DNA of 64,000 bases from an uncultured Pelagibacteraceae bacterium (GTDB lineage: Bacteria > Pseudomonadota > Alphaproteobacteria > Pelagibacterales > Pelagibacteraceae). The notes under the pieces are model-generated. The model did not search any database. It worked only from the letters and a program-made list of their open reading frames with translations, and was not told the DNA's origin. Below are positions 33,987-43,431 of the stretch, one piece after another. The stretch's first letter is position 1. The number at the start of each line of letters is the position of its first letter. Location: assembly GCA_902576115.1 (NCBI GenBank), contig CACGUE010000007.1, forward strand, positions 1 through 64,000, read 5' to 3'. Made by a program: the position numbers and the translations under genes.

Positions 33987-35465
33987 TTATAATAGAGCTT
34001 TCTGAACTGATAATTTCCAACCATTTATTAAATCGTTCCTAACTTTTCGATTTATTTTAGGCTTAAAAATTTTATCTTTTTTCCATTTCCTCTTGATTTG
34101 ATATAATGATTTAAATAATCCAATTTGATATCCAGCTAGTAAGGCTACTCCTAAACCAGTTGTTTCTAATACCTTTGGTCTTTCTGTATTTATATTTATG
34201 ATGTCAGATAAAAATTGCGAAAACCAGTTGTTTTTTACCATGCCTCCATCAATCTTAAGTTTAGTTGGTTTTAAACCATCTTTTTTCATTGCATTAAATA
34301 AATCATTACTTTGATAGGCAACTGACTCTAATACTGCTCTAACTAAGGTTTTCCAATCACTATTTCTTGTTAAACCTGTTATTACCCCTCTTGCATCAGG
34401 CCTCCAATAAGGTGCTCCCATTCCACTGAAGGCTGGCACAACGTATACACCCTCATTATTTTTTTTTGATTGAGCAATTATTTCCGTATCAAAAGCATTG
34501 TTAATAAATTTTAATTTATCTCTTAACCATTGTACACCTGCACCTGCAATAAAAATAGATCCTTCAAGAGCATAAGTATTTTTTCCATTCAATCTGTAAC
34601 ATATTGTTGTTAATAATTTATTTTTAGAATAAATTTTTTTTGAACCAGTATTCATTATGACAAAGGCACCAGTTCCATATGTGCTTTTTACTGAACCTCT
34701 TTCAAAGCATGACTGTCCTACTGCAGCTGCTTGTTGGTCTCCTAGAACTGCTGATATTGGTATTTCACTGCCGACAATTCTCTTACTTGTTAAACCAAAA
34801 TTATCAGCTGAATTTTTAACTTTTGGCAAAATATTTTCAGAAATTTTAAGTTTTTTTAAGATTTCTTTATCCCATTTGTTATTATTAATGTTAAATAACA
34901 TCGTCCTACAAGCATTAGTTGCTTCTGTTAAATGATGTTGCCCATTAGTAAGTTTCCAAATAAGGAAAGTATCAACAGTACCAAATAATAAATTATTTGA
35001 TTTTAAAAGTTTCTTAACATTTTTTACGTTTTCTAGTATCCATTTAATTTTAGTTGCAGAAAAATATGGGTCAATAAATAATCCAGTTTTTTTTCTAAAA
35101 ATTTTTTCATAATTTTTTTTCTTTAAATCTTCACAATAGTCTTGGGTTCTTCTATCTTGCCAAACAATTGCGTTGTAGACTGGTTTTCCTGTTTTCTTAT
35201 TCCAAAGAATAGTTGTCTCTCTCTGGTTAGTTATTCCTATACTTAATATTTTTCCTCTTAATAGTGATGCTTTTTTTATTACTTTTTTCAACGCTTTTAG
35301 AGTTGTAAGCCAAATTTCGTTTGGATTATGCTCCACCCATCCATTTTTTGGAAAATATTGATTAAATTCAAACTGGGATGTAAATTTTATATTACCATCT
35401 AAATCAAAGAGAATTGCTCTAGTTGATGTTGTGCCTTGGTCAATAGCAACAAGAAATTTTTTCAC
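33987..35465 (-). CDS. glpK: Glycerol kinase
   Basis: AIDQGTTSTRAILFD; GITNQRETTILWNKKTGKPVYNAIVWQDRRT; STYGTGAFVIMNTG. Confidence 0.96.
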   Translation of the reverse strand: MKKFLVAIDQGTTSTRAILFDLDGNIKFTSQFEFNQYFPKNGWVEHNPNEIWLTTLKALKKVIKKASLLRGKILSIGITNQRETTILWNKKTGKPVYNAIVWQDRRTQDYCEDLKKKNYEKIFRKKTGLFIDPYFSATKIKWILENVKNVKKLLKSNNLLFGTVDTFLIWKLTNGQHHLTEATNACRTMLFNINNNKWDKEILKKLKISENILPKVKNSADNFGLTSKRIVGSEIPISAVLGDQQAAAVGQSCFERGSVKSTYGTGAFVIMNTGSKKIYSKNKLLTTICYRLNGKNTYALEGSIFIAGAGVQWLRDKLKFINNAFDTEIIAQSKKNNEGVYVVPAFSGMGAPYWRPDARGVITGLTRNSDWKTLVRAVLESVAYQSNDLFNAMKKDGLKPTKLKIDGGMVKNNWFSQFLSDIININTERPKVLETTGLGVALLAGYQIGLFKSLYQIKRKWKKDKIFKPKINRKVRNDLINGWKLSVQKALL

Positions 35466-35507
35466 AATTTAAGTCTATACCTAAATTTTTTTTTCTAAAA
35501 GTAAAAA

Positions 35508-36230
35508 CTAATACAAGCTGGAAGGATTAACACTTTTAAATTCTAACATGTTCTCAAAAGTACACATTTCAGGTTTTGAAAAAGTAATTTTTGGAAATTT
35601 TTTACTAAAGTCTAAAAATAGTTTTTTATTAAATTCAATTAAATTACTTATTTCAATCTCACTAAGCTCTCTTAAGATATATGCCAAAGTAATATGAAAA
35701 GTATATCTTTGATGGTTTTCAAATTTAATTTTTAATAAGCTACTTAGTTCATCTCTACAATTTCTAAGAATTTTTTCATCCTTTTTAGAAAAAGGTTCTA
35801 AAATAATACTATAACCACCAAAAAATGTTTTTAGTTTAAGATTAAATTCTTTTGGAAAATTATAGTTTTTAATTCTTTTATTTAATTCAAAAGCTATATC
35901 TTTGTGATCCATATCAAGATCTATATCTGATGGCCAATTATTTGTATTTTTTGTATTTAAATTACAACAATCAAATAACGTCATATGAAAACTAGATTGA
36001 GGTAAATAGAAATAAGTTTTTTCTGGATTAAAATTTTTTATTTTTTTTTGAAAACTACTAATTTCATCGGATAAATTGGTATTAAGAGGAATATTACAAA
36101 TTATTGTACAACCTGGAAAGGGTAAAGGATTTCCTTTGTCATCAAATTTATTTTCAGCACCTTTTAAAGTATATCCTTCAAGTTTTCCAGCTAAAAACTT
36201 TTCCTCATTACTAACTATATTTAAATCCAT
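35508..36230 (-). CDS. 2H phosphoesterase-like protein (DUF1868/2'-5' RNA ligase-like fold)
   Basis: Two H-x-T/S-type motifs, SFHMTLFD and TFHITLAY, about 100 aa apart, as in 2H phosphoesterases. Confidence 0.65.
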   Translation of the reverse strand: MDLNIVSNEEKFLAGKLEGYTLKGAENKFDDKGNPLPFPGCTIICNIPLNTNLSDEISSFQKKIKNFNPEKTYFYLPQSSFHMTLFDCCNLNTKNTNNWPSDIDLDMDHKDIAFELNKRIKNYNFPKEFNLKLKTFFGGYSIILEPFSKKDEKILRNCRDELSSLLKIKFENHQRYTFHITLAYILRELSEIEISNLIEFNKKLFLDFSKKFPKITFSKPEMCTFENMLEFKSVNPSSLY

Positions 36231-36239
36231 TAAAATAAA

Positions 36240-37163
36240 CTAAAACCAGTTTATATTTTCTTTCTCACAAAGTTCTTTAAGCTTCAATGGATAATCTGTC
36301 ATGATACCATCTACACCATACTCAACCATTTTTAACATGTCGTAATCTTTGTTTACTGTCCAAACGTTCACTGGCAAATTTTCTTGATGAGAAATATCTA
36401 CTAGTTTTTTTGTAATATCTTTATGGTATGGATGCCAAGCTTCTCCGCCTTGTGATTTTATAATTTTCGGTAATTCATGATTTTCAAAAAAGGGCATGTA
36501 ACTCATCCATGGAGATCTATTATAAATTGTATTTTTAATTTTAATTCCAGCCTGTTGTTGAAAAGTTAAATAAGCTCTTGAAATTTCAGGGTAAAGTTTT
36601 TTCATTTCTGTCAGTGTTCGCCAATCAAATGATGAAACAATTATTTTATTTTGTAAGGTTGACTTATTTACCTCTTGCATAACTAGTTTAACCATTTCTT
36701 CTGGAGTCGGCGTTAGATTTTCCTCATCAGGTGTAGATTTAATTTCTAAATTTATTAATAGATTTTCAGATATGTTTTTTGAGGATAAATTTAATAATTC
36801 AGAAAGTTTCGGTATCTTTTGATTTTCTAAAGTTTTTTGATTAACAAATCTTCTTCCATATCTAGATAACTTATTTAAAGATCCAACATCAAATTTTAAA
36901 AGTTCTTCATAAGTTAAATCATATATTTTTATATTTTCATCCTCTATCCAATTTCCCTCGTTATCTTTTGTAAGACTTGGATCTAATCTAAAGTCGTGAG
37001 TAATTACAGGAATAAAATCTTTTGAAATCAAAATATCAGTTTCGTATGCATTAATATTGTTTTCAAATAAGTATTTAAAACTTTCTAGAGTGTTTTCGGG
37101 AAGATCTCCTCTTGCTCCTCGGTGACCATAAATTTTTATATGATTTGGTTTGCTTAAAATCAA
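36240..37163 (-). CDS. Glycerophosphodiester phosphodiesterase
   Basis: YGHRGARGDLPENTLESFKYLFENNINAYETDILISKDFIPVITHD; GVDGIMTDYPLKL. Confidence 0.92.
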   Translation of the reverse strand: MILSKPNHIKIYGHRGARGDLPENTLESFKYLFENNINAYETDILISKDFIPVITHDFRLDPSLTKDNEGNWIEDENIKIYDLTYEELLKFDVGSLNKLSRYGRRFVNQKTLENQKIPKLSELLNLSSKNISENLLINLEIKSTPDEENLTPTPEEMVKLVMQEVNKSTLQNKIIVSSFDWRTLTEMKKLYPEISRAYLTFQQQAGIKIKNTIYNRSPWMSYMPFFENHELPKIIKSQGGEAWHPYHKDITKKLVDISHQENLPVNVWTVNKDYDMLKMVEYGVDGIMTDYPLKLKELCEKENINWF

Positions 37164-37165
37164 AA

Positions 37166-38218
37166 TTAATTAACTCTTTTGCCAGTGCTTTTATCAAAAA
37201 TATAATATTTATTGTTCTCAATATTAAGACTTAGATCAGCACCTTTTTCAATAGTTAGATTTCCCGGACACCTATAACAAAAGTCTTTTTTGTCTTTTAA
37301 TTGACCATAAACAAGATTATCCGAACCAAGTTGTTCCACTAAGTCTACTTTTAAATTAATTAAACTATTTTCACTTTGACTTAAATGTTCAGGTCTTATT
37401 CCTAATTTTACTTCTCCCTCAAAGTCACTATCAATATCTTTAATTTCAAAACCTTCTGCAGATAATGTTTTATTTTTTATATTACCATCTAAAAAATTCA
37501 TTTGAGGTGAGCCAATAAAACCAGCAACAAATAATGATTTTGGATTATCATATATCTCAATAGGAGTTCCAAGCTGTTCAATAATTCCATTGTTAATAAC
37601 TGCTAATCTATCAGCAAGTGTCATGGCCTCTACTTGATCATGCGTAACAAATATGCTTGTTACTCCAACTTTCTGCTGAAGTTTTTTGATTTCAAGTCTC
37701 ATCTGAATTCTTAATTTTGCATCTAAGTTTGAAAGAGGTTCATCAAATAAGAATATTTTAGGATTTCTAACAATTGCTCTACCCATTGCAACTCTTTGTC
37801 TTTGACCTCCGGATAACATTGAAGGTTTTCTCTGTAAATAATCTGAAATTTGTAGCAGCTTAGCTGCATCATTTACTTTTTGCTCAATTGTTTCTTTGTC
37901 AATTCCTCTGTTTTTTAGACCATAAGCCAAGTTATTATAAACATTCATATGTGGGTATAATGCATAGTTCTGAAACACCATTGCTACATCTCTTTCAGAC
38001 GGATCTACCTCATTAATTAATTTTCCATCAAGATTAATATCACCCTCTGTAATATCCTCTAAGCCTGCAACCATTCTTAATAAAGTTGATTTTCCACATC
38101 CACTAGGTCCTACAAAAACCATAAACTCACCTTCATCAACACTTAATGAAGTTTCATGAACAGCCTTAGTTCCATTTGGGTAAATCTTAGTCACATTTTT
38201 TAAATCTAAAAAGCTCAT
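37166..38218 (-). CDS. ugpC: Glycerol-3-phosphate-type ABC transporter ATP-binding protein
   Basis: GPSGCGKSTLLRMVAGLEDI; LSGGQRQRVAMGRAIVR; FLFDEPLSNLDAKLR; TOBE region. Confidence 0.88.
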   Translation of the reverse strand: MSFLDLKNVTKIYPNGTKAVHETSLSVDEGEFMVFVGPSGCGKSTLLRMVAGLEDITEGDINLDGKLINEVDPSERDVAMVFQNYALYPHMNVYNNLAYGLKNRGIDKETIEQKVNDAAKLLQISDYLQRKPSMLSGGQRQRVAMGRAIVRNPKIFLFDEPLSNLDAKLRIQMRLEIKKLQQKVGVTSIFVTHDQVEAMTLADRLAVINNGIIEQLGTPIEIYDNPKSLFVAGFIGSPQMNFLDGNIKNKTLSAEGFEIKDIDSDFEGEVKLGIRPEHLSQSENSLINLKVDLVEQLGSDNLVYGQLKDKKDFCYRCPGNLTIEKGADLSLNIENNKYYIFDKSTGKRVN

Positions 38219-39070
38219 TTATTTCTCCGTTTGAATTAATCCTTTTATGAACCATTTTTGTAAAAATACTACCACTAAAACTGGTGGGATCATTGACAAA
38301 ATGATATACGCAAATCTTTCTGCAGTTCTTGGCAGAGCAACTCCTTCATAGCTTTCTGTGTAAATAATCTTCATTCCCATTACAACAGTCCAGTATTCTT
38401 CTGCAGTTGTCATTATTAGTGGCCATAAATATTGGCTGTATCCATATACAAACATAAAGATAAACATTGCTGCTATCATGGTTTTAGATAATGGAACCAA
38501 GAAATCTATGAAAAAACTCCAAGCATTTGCTCCGTCTAATTTTGCTGACTCCAAGAGTTCATCTGGAATTGTTTTATAAAATTGTCTGAAGAAAAATGTT
38601 GCTGTAGCTGAAGCAACTAATGGAAGGATAAGGCCTGTATATGAATTTGTTAAACCTAAATCAGATACAATTTTATAGCTTGGAAAAATCCTTACCTCCA
38701 AAGGAACAAGTAGAGTAATAAAGATTAACCAAAAAATTGGTACAGCTAATTTAAATCTATAATAAACCAAAGCATATGCTGACATTGCTGAAATAACTAC
38801 CTTAAGTGTTGCAATTCCTAATGCCATTATAAAACTATTAATAAACATTTTTGCAGCAGTCACTTCTTCTGACCAACCACCTTTTTCATTTAAAACTTCG
38901 TTATAGTTTCTTGCTAGCTGATCACCTATATGAAACTTCATACCTTCGGTTAATATAGTTACAGAGTCATGCGAAGAACTTGCAAAAGATATCCAAATAG
39001 GAACTACCATTAACAAGACTCCTAGTATTAAAATAATATGAGCAATTATTTGAAGTGGTTTAATTTTCAT
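38219..39070 (-). CDS. ugpE: Glycerol-3-phosphate-type ABC permease, UgpE family (copy 1)
   Basis: MalG/UgpE-type permease; EELLESAKLDGANAW-type EAA loop (PDELLESAKLDGANAWSFFIDFLVPLSK). Confidence 0.87.
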   Translation of the reverse strand: MKIKPLQIIAHIILILGVLLMVVPIWISFASSSHDSVTILTEGMKFHIGDQLARNYNEVLNEKGGWSEEVTAAKMFINSFIMALGIATLKVVISAMSAYALVYYRFKLAVPIFWLIFITLLVPLEVRIFPSYKIVSDLGLTNSYTGLILPLVASATATFFFRQFYKTIPDELLESAKLDGANAWSFFIDFLVPLSKTMIAAMFIFMFVYGYSQYLWPLIMTTAEEYWTVVMGMKIIYTESYEGVALPRTAERFAYIILSMIPPVLVVVFLQKWFIKGLIQTEK

Positions 39071-39888
39071 TTATCTTGAAAAACCCCCTTAATAAAATAT
39101 TTCTGCAACACAATTATAATTAAAATTGGTGGCACCATAGACATCATCACGAAAGCAAAACGATGAACAATTGAACCCGACATCATTTTTAATCCCATAA
39201 CCACTGTCCAATATTGTTCTGAAGTTGTTACCAATAATGGCCATAGATACTGATTGTAGCCAAAAACAAACATAAATATTAACATCGCTACAATCATTGT
39301 TTTTGACAAAGGAATTAAAAAATCAACAAAAAATCTCCAGGTATTTGCTCCATCAAGTTTTGCGGATTCAAGTAATTCATCTGGAACGGTTTTATAAAAT
39401 TGTCGAAAGAATAATGTTGCTATAGCTGATGCTGAAATAGGAACTATTAATCCAAAGTAAGAATTCACTAGATTAAGCTCAGCCATTACTGAATAAGTAG
39501 GGAAAATTCTTAACTCTAATGGTACTAAAATTGTAATAAATATAATCCAAAACAATAATGTTGCATATTTTATTCTGTAATAAACCAACGCGTAAGCAGC
39601 CATTAAAGATGTAACAACGGATAATATTGCAACTCCTGTAGCCATGATAAAACTATTAAAAAACATTTTTAATGCTGTTATCTCTTTAAAAAAACCACCC
39701 TGATATAATAAAACTCGTAAGTAATTTTCATAAAAGCTATCTCCTAAAAACATTTGGAGACCATTCATATTAATCATTGAACTCGTGTGCGTCGAGCTAG
39801 CAAAAATCATCCATACAGGAACTAACATGATTAGTATTCCAATGAGTAAAATTAAATGTGAAAAACTTGATGTGATAAATCTAGTCAT
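39067..39888 (-). CDS. Glycerol-3-phosphate-type ABC permease, UgpE family (copy 2, tandem paralogue)
   Basis: PDELLESAKLDGANTWRFFVDFLIPLSKTMIVAMLIFMFVFGYNQYLWPLLVTTSEQYWTVVMGLKMM; closely similar to the neighbouring ORF. Confidence 0.87.
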   Translation of the reverse strand: MTRFITSSFSHLILLIGILIMLVPVWMIFASSTHTSSMINMNGLQMFLGDSFYENYLRVLLYQGGFFKEITALKMFFNSFIMATGVAILSVVTSLMAAYALVYYRIKYATLLFWIIFITILVPLELRIFPTYSVMAELNLVNSYFGLIVPISASAIATLFFRQFYKTVPDELLESAKLDGANTWRFFVDFLIPLSKTMIVAMLIFMFVFGYNQYLWPLLVTTSEQYWTVVMGLKMMSGSIVHRFAFVMMSMVPPILIIIVLQKYFIKGVFQDK

Positions 39889-40766
39889 TAATTATAATGT
39901 ATTTTCCCTTCGATATATCTAAATTGAAAAATCGTAATTACTAATACAATCAACATCATCATTATTGATTGAGCTCCTGCACTTCCTAAATCCAGTCCTC
40001 TAAATCCATCCATGTAAGCTTTATAAACTAGAGTTCTTGTTTCACCGGAAGGAGCACCTATTGTTGTGGTATCAATAATTCCAAATGTATCAAAGAAAGC
40101 ATACGTTATATTAATAATTATTAAAAAGAATGTAGTTGGCATTAATAATGGGAATGTAATTGTCCAAAATCTTCTAAAACTATTTTTACAGTCAATCATT
40201 GATGCTTCAATTACAGATTTTTGTATAGCTTGAAGTCCAGCCAAGAAGAAAATAAAATTAGCACTGATTTGCTTCCAAGAACCAGCTATGATTACGTAAA
40301 TATAAGAGTCGAACACACTTTCGTACCAATTAAATCCCCACAGTTCGTGAAATAAATGATAAAGAAGACCAAATCTTTCACTAAAAAAATAATTTGCCAT
40401 TACACCGACTACCGCAGGCGCAATTGCATAAGGCCAAATTAAAAGTGTTTTGTAAGTGCTTTTACCATGCATTACATTATTAGCCTGAACGGCAAGTAAT
40501 AATCCAATTGAGCCTGTAATTAACGTAATAACAAAACTATAAATAATAGTAAATTTGAAAGCTATGAAATAAGCTGGATCATCAAAAATAAATAAAAAAT
40601 TGTCAAACCATACAAACTTCGATCCAAATCCAAAAGCATCTTGCATTGTAAATGCATCTCTAAAGGTTTGTATGATTGGCCAATATAAAAAAATTAACAA
40701 TATACCTAGCTGCGGAGCTAAGAAAAGATATTGTGAATAGCTAGATTTGAATTGGACTTTTTTCAT
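39888..40766 (-). CDS. ugpA: Glycerol-3-phosphate-type ABC permease UgpA
   Basis: LFLAPQLGILLIFLYWPIIQTFRDAFTMQDAFG; EASMIDCKNSFRRFWTITFPLLMPTTFF. Confidence 0.88.
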   Translation of the reverse strand: MKKVQFKSSYSQYLFLAPQLGILLIFLYWPIIQTFRDAFTMQDAFGFGSKFVWFDNFLFIFDDPAYFIAFKFTIIYSFVITLITGSIGLLLAVQANNVMHGKSTYKTLLIWPYAIAPAVVGVMANYFFSERFGLLYHLFHELWGFNWYESVFDSYIYVIIAGSWKQISANFIFFLAGLQAIQKSVIEASMIDCKNSFRRFWTITFPLLMPTTFFLIIINITYAFFDTFGIIDTTTIGAPSGETRTLVYKAYMDGFRGLDLGSAGAQSIMMMLIVLVITIFQFRYIEGKIHYN

Positions 40767-40781
40767 ACTTTTGTAAAAATA

Positions 40782-40813
40782 AATAAGGAGGGTAAATTAA
40801 TGCCCTCCTTATT
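40782..40813 (-). terminator. Stem-loop between ugpB and ugpA (intercistronic attenuator or mRNA-stabilising hairpin)
   Basis: Perfect 11-bp inverted repeat AATAAGGAGGG-(10 nt)-CCCTCCTTATT followed on the minus strand by T-rich TATTTTTAC. Confidence 0.8.
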
Positions 40814-40826
40814 GTTTTAATTATTC

Positions 40827-42134
40827 TTACAAAGTTTTAGCAAATTGCTTTAACAATTTAGCTGCACCTTTGTCCATATTCTGCAATCCTTTTTCGATTG
40901 ATATTTTGCCGTTTAACATTGGCTCAATATTTTCGTAAATTACTTCACGAATTTGGGGCCAGTTACCAGCTCTATATCCACCAGGAATAGTTGAACCTTC
41001 TAAGCTTAATTGTTCACCAACTGCTTTATGATATGGAGAAGCTCTATAGAAATTTATAGTTTCAGCTAACTCTATACCACCTTTAGTCACTGCAGAGTAA
41101 CCAGTCATATTGTGATAATACAGATCCATTTCTGGAGAACCCATAAATTCTATAAATTTAGCAAGTCCTTTGTACTCTTCCTCAGTATGACCATTTAAGA
41201 TCCAGTTAGCAGCACCACCTATAAAAGTTGGATACTCTTTTCCTTTGGTTACTGAATCCCAGTAAGGAATATGATTAACTGTAAAGTTTGGAACAACACC
41301 TTTCATTCCACCAAATGATGCAGCAGAACCAAACCAAAATGCAGCTTCACCTGCTATAAATGGTGCTTGATTGTCTCCCCACGCTCTTCCTTTATAGCCA
41401 TATAAACCTTTATCATACCATTCTTTAACTTTCTTCCAATGATAGACAAATGCATCAGTTTCAGCGAATAAAGTTTTTGTAGGAACAGCATCGTAACCAT
41501 TATTTCCATCTAACATTAATAAATTATGTCTAGAAAAGAAATTTTCAGTCCAAATCCATGGACTATGACTTTGAACTAAAGGAATGTATCCAGCAGCTTT
41601 GATTTTTGGAGCCATGGCCTCAAATTCTTCATAAGTTTTTGGCACAGATTCAATTCCAACCTCTTTCAAAATGTCCATGTTTGCATACATCAAACAAGTT
41701 GAACTATTGAAAGGTACACCAATCATTTTTCCATCAGAGTCGGCATAGAAATTTTTAATGCCTGGAATATAGTTGTCAGCATCTACATCAATGCCATACT
41801 TCTTAGCCATTTCTTCAAAACCGATAACAACACCATTTTTTACTTGAGCTACCATGATTGCAGCACCAGCATCATAAACCTGTGAATAGTGTGGTTGGTC
41901 GCCTGCTCTAAATGCAGCAATAGTTGCCGCCATGTTATCTTCATAACTTCCTTTTCCTGTAGGAATGACCGTATATTGATCTTGTGAAGCGTTAAATCTA
42001 TTTGCAATTTCAATAATTACATCACCAAGAAAACCACTGTTTCCGTACCACCAATGAATTTCTGTTTTTGAATAACTGTGTGATGTAAAAGAGAAAGTAA
42101 ATAGAATTGTTAAAACACTAAGTATTTTTTTCAT
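40827..42134 (-). CDS. ugpB: Glycerol-3-phosphate-type ABC transporter substrate-binding protein
   Basis: Signal peptide; TEIHWWYGNSGFLGDVIIEIANRFNASQDQYTVIPTGKGSYEDNMAATIAAFRAGDQPHYSQVYDAGAA, typical UgpB. Confidence 0.92.
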   Translation of the reverse strand: MKKILSVLTILFTFSFTSHSYSKTEIHWWYGNSGFLGDVIIEIANRFNASQDQYTVIPTGKGSYEDNMAATIAAFRAGDQPHYSQVYDAGAAIMVAQVKNGVVIGFEEMAKKYGIDVDADNYIPGIKNFYADSDGKMIGVPFNSSTCLMYANMDILKEVGIESVPKTYEEFEAMAPKIKAAGYIPLVQSHSPWIWTENFFSRHNLLMLDGNNGYDAVPTKTLFAETDAFVYHWKKVKEWYDKGLYGYKGRAWGDNQAPFIAGEAAFWFGSAASFGGMKGVVPNFTVNHIPYWDSVTKGKEYPTFIGGAANWILNGHTEEEYKGLAKFIEFMGSPEMDLYYHNMTGYSAVTKGGIELAETINFYRASPYHKAVGEQLSLEGSTIPGGYRAGNWPQIREVIYENIEPMLNGKISIEKGLQNMDKGAAKLLKQFAKTL

Positions 42135-42274
42135 ATCTATCCTTCTGTTAAGTTTATTTTATTTTTTATTAATACTTTATTAATGTTAAGATATTATGAA
42201 ATTGTAAATAATTGCATTTAAAAATTTTAAATTTCTAAAAGAGGTTGTATATTTTAAAACAAATCATAATTTAA

Positions 42275-43426
42275 ATGTCTAAAATATTTGATTTATTCAT
42301 AATAGGTGGCGGTATAAACGGTGCAGGTATTGCAAGAGATGCTGCAGGTAGAGGTTTATCAGTTTGTTTAGCTGACAAAGGTGAGATTGGAGGAGCAACC
42401 TCATCTTGGTCGACGAAATTAGTACATGGTGGTCTTCGTTATTTAGAAAATTATGAATTCAAATTAGTTAGAGAATCTCTGAAAGAAAGAGAAATAGTTT
42501 ATAAAATTGCCAGACATATTTCCAAACCGATTCCTTTTATAATTCCTTATGCAGATAAAATTCGACCAGCCTGGTTAATTAAAATTGGTTTATTTTTGTA
42601 TGATAATTTAGGTGGCAAAAGCAATATACCAAAATCAAAAACGTTTGATCTTACAAAAAAATTTTCAAATATTCTTAAGCAAAAATACAAAACTGGTTTT
42701 CAATATTTTGACATACAAATTGACGATAAAAAATTAACGAAACTAAATGCTAAAGATGCAAAAAGAAATAAAGCTAAAATACTAGAATATAACAAAGTTA
42801 AAAAAGCTGAAATTATTGGCAATGAATGGATTATTAGTCTTGAAAAAGGTGAAAAAGTAAAATCAAAAATTTTAATTAATGCATCTGGACCATGGATAAA
42901 CGAAACCTTAAATAAAAATATAAAAATTAAATCTAAGAAAAAAATAAGATTAGTTAAAGGAAGTCATATTATTACAAAAAAATTGTACAAAGAAAATGTT
43001 GCATTCACATTTCAAAATACTGATAAAAGAATAATATTTGTGATACCTTATAAAGGGAAGTTTTCTTTAATTGGAACTACAGAAGTTGAGGTTAAATCAC
43101 CAGAAAATAAAGGAATATCAAAAAAAGAAATTACATATTTAATTCGTTCAGTAAATAATTACTTAAAAAAACAAATCAGAACAAAGGACATTGTAGATAC
43201 TTATTCAGGGATAAGACCTCTAATTGAAGATTTTAATACAGCTTCAAAAGTCACAAGAGATTATGTTTTTGATTTAAAAATTATAAAAAAATTACCTTTA
43301 TTGAATATATATGGAGGAAAACTAACCACCTACAGAAAATTGTCTGAAAAAGTCCTTTTTGACCTTAGAAAGTTTTTACCTAAAACAAAAAAAGGTCCAT
43401 GGACACACAAAAAGAAGCTTCTCTAA
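42275..43426 (+). CDS. glpD: FAD-dependent glycerol-3-phosphate dehydrogenase, short at the C-terminus (383 aa)
   Basis: DLFIIGGGINGAGIARDAAGRGLSVCLADKGEIGGATSSWSTKLVHGGLRYLENYEFKLVRESLKERE; ends at GPWTHKKKLL. Confidence 0.9.
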   Translation: MSKIFDLFIIGGGINGAGIARDAAGRGLSVCLADKGEIGGATSSWSTKLVHGGLRYLENYEFKLVRESLKEREIVYKIARHISKPIPFIIPYADKIRPAWLIKIGLFLYDNLGGKSNIPKSKTFDLTKKFSNILKQKYKTGFQYFDIQIDDKKLTKLNAKDAKRNKAKILEYNKVKKAEIIGNEWIISLEKGEKVKSKILINASGPWINETLNKNIKIKSKKKIRLVKGSHIITKKLYKENVAFTFQNTDKRIIFVIPYKGKFSLIGTTEVEVKSPENKGISKKEITYLIRSVNNYLKKQIRTKDIVDTYSGIRPLIEDFNTASKVTRDYVFDLKIIKKLPLLNIYGGKLTTYRKLSEKVLFDLRKFLPKTKKGPWTHKKKLL

Positions 43427-43431
43427 ACTTA

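Noticed and set aside
42135-42274. Possible regulatory boxes (Pho-like or AT palindromes) between ugpB and glpD
   Set aside because: AT-rich quasi-palindromes such as ATTTAAAAATTTTAAAT are expected by chance at this composition; no convincing paired Pho-box repeats.
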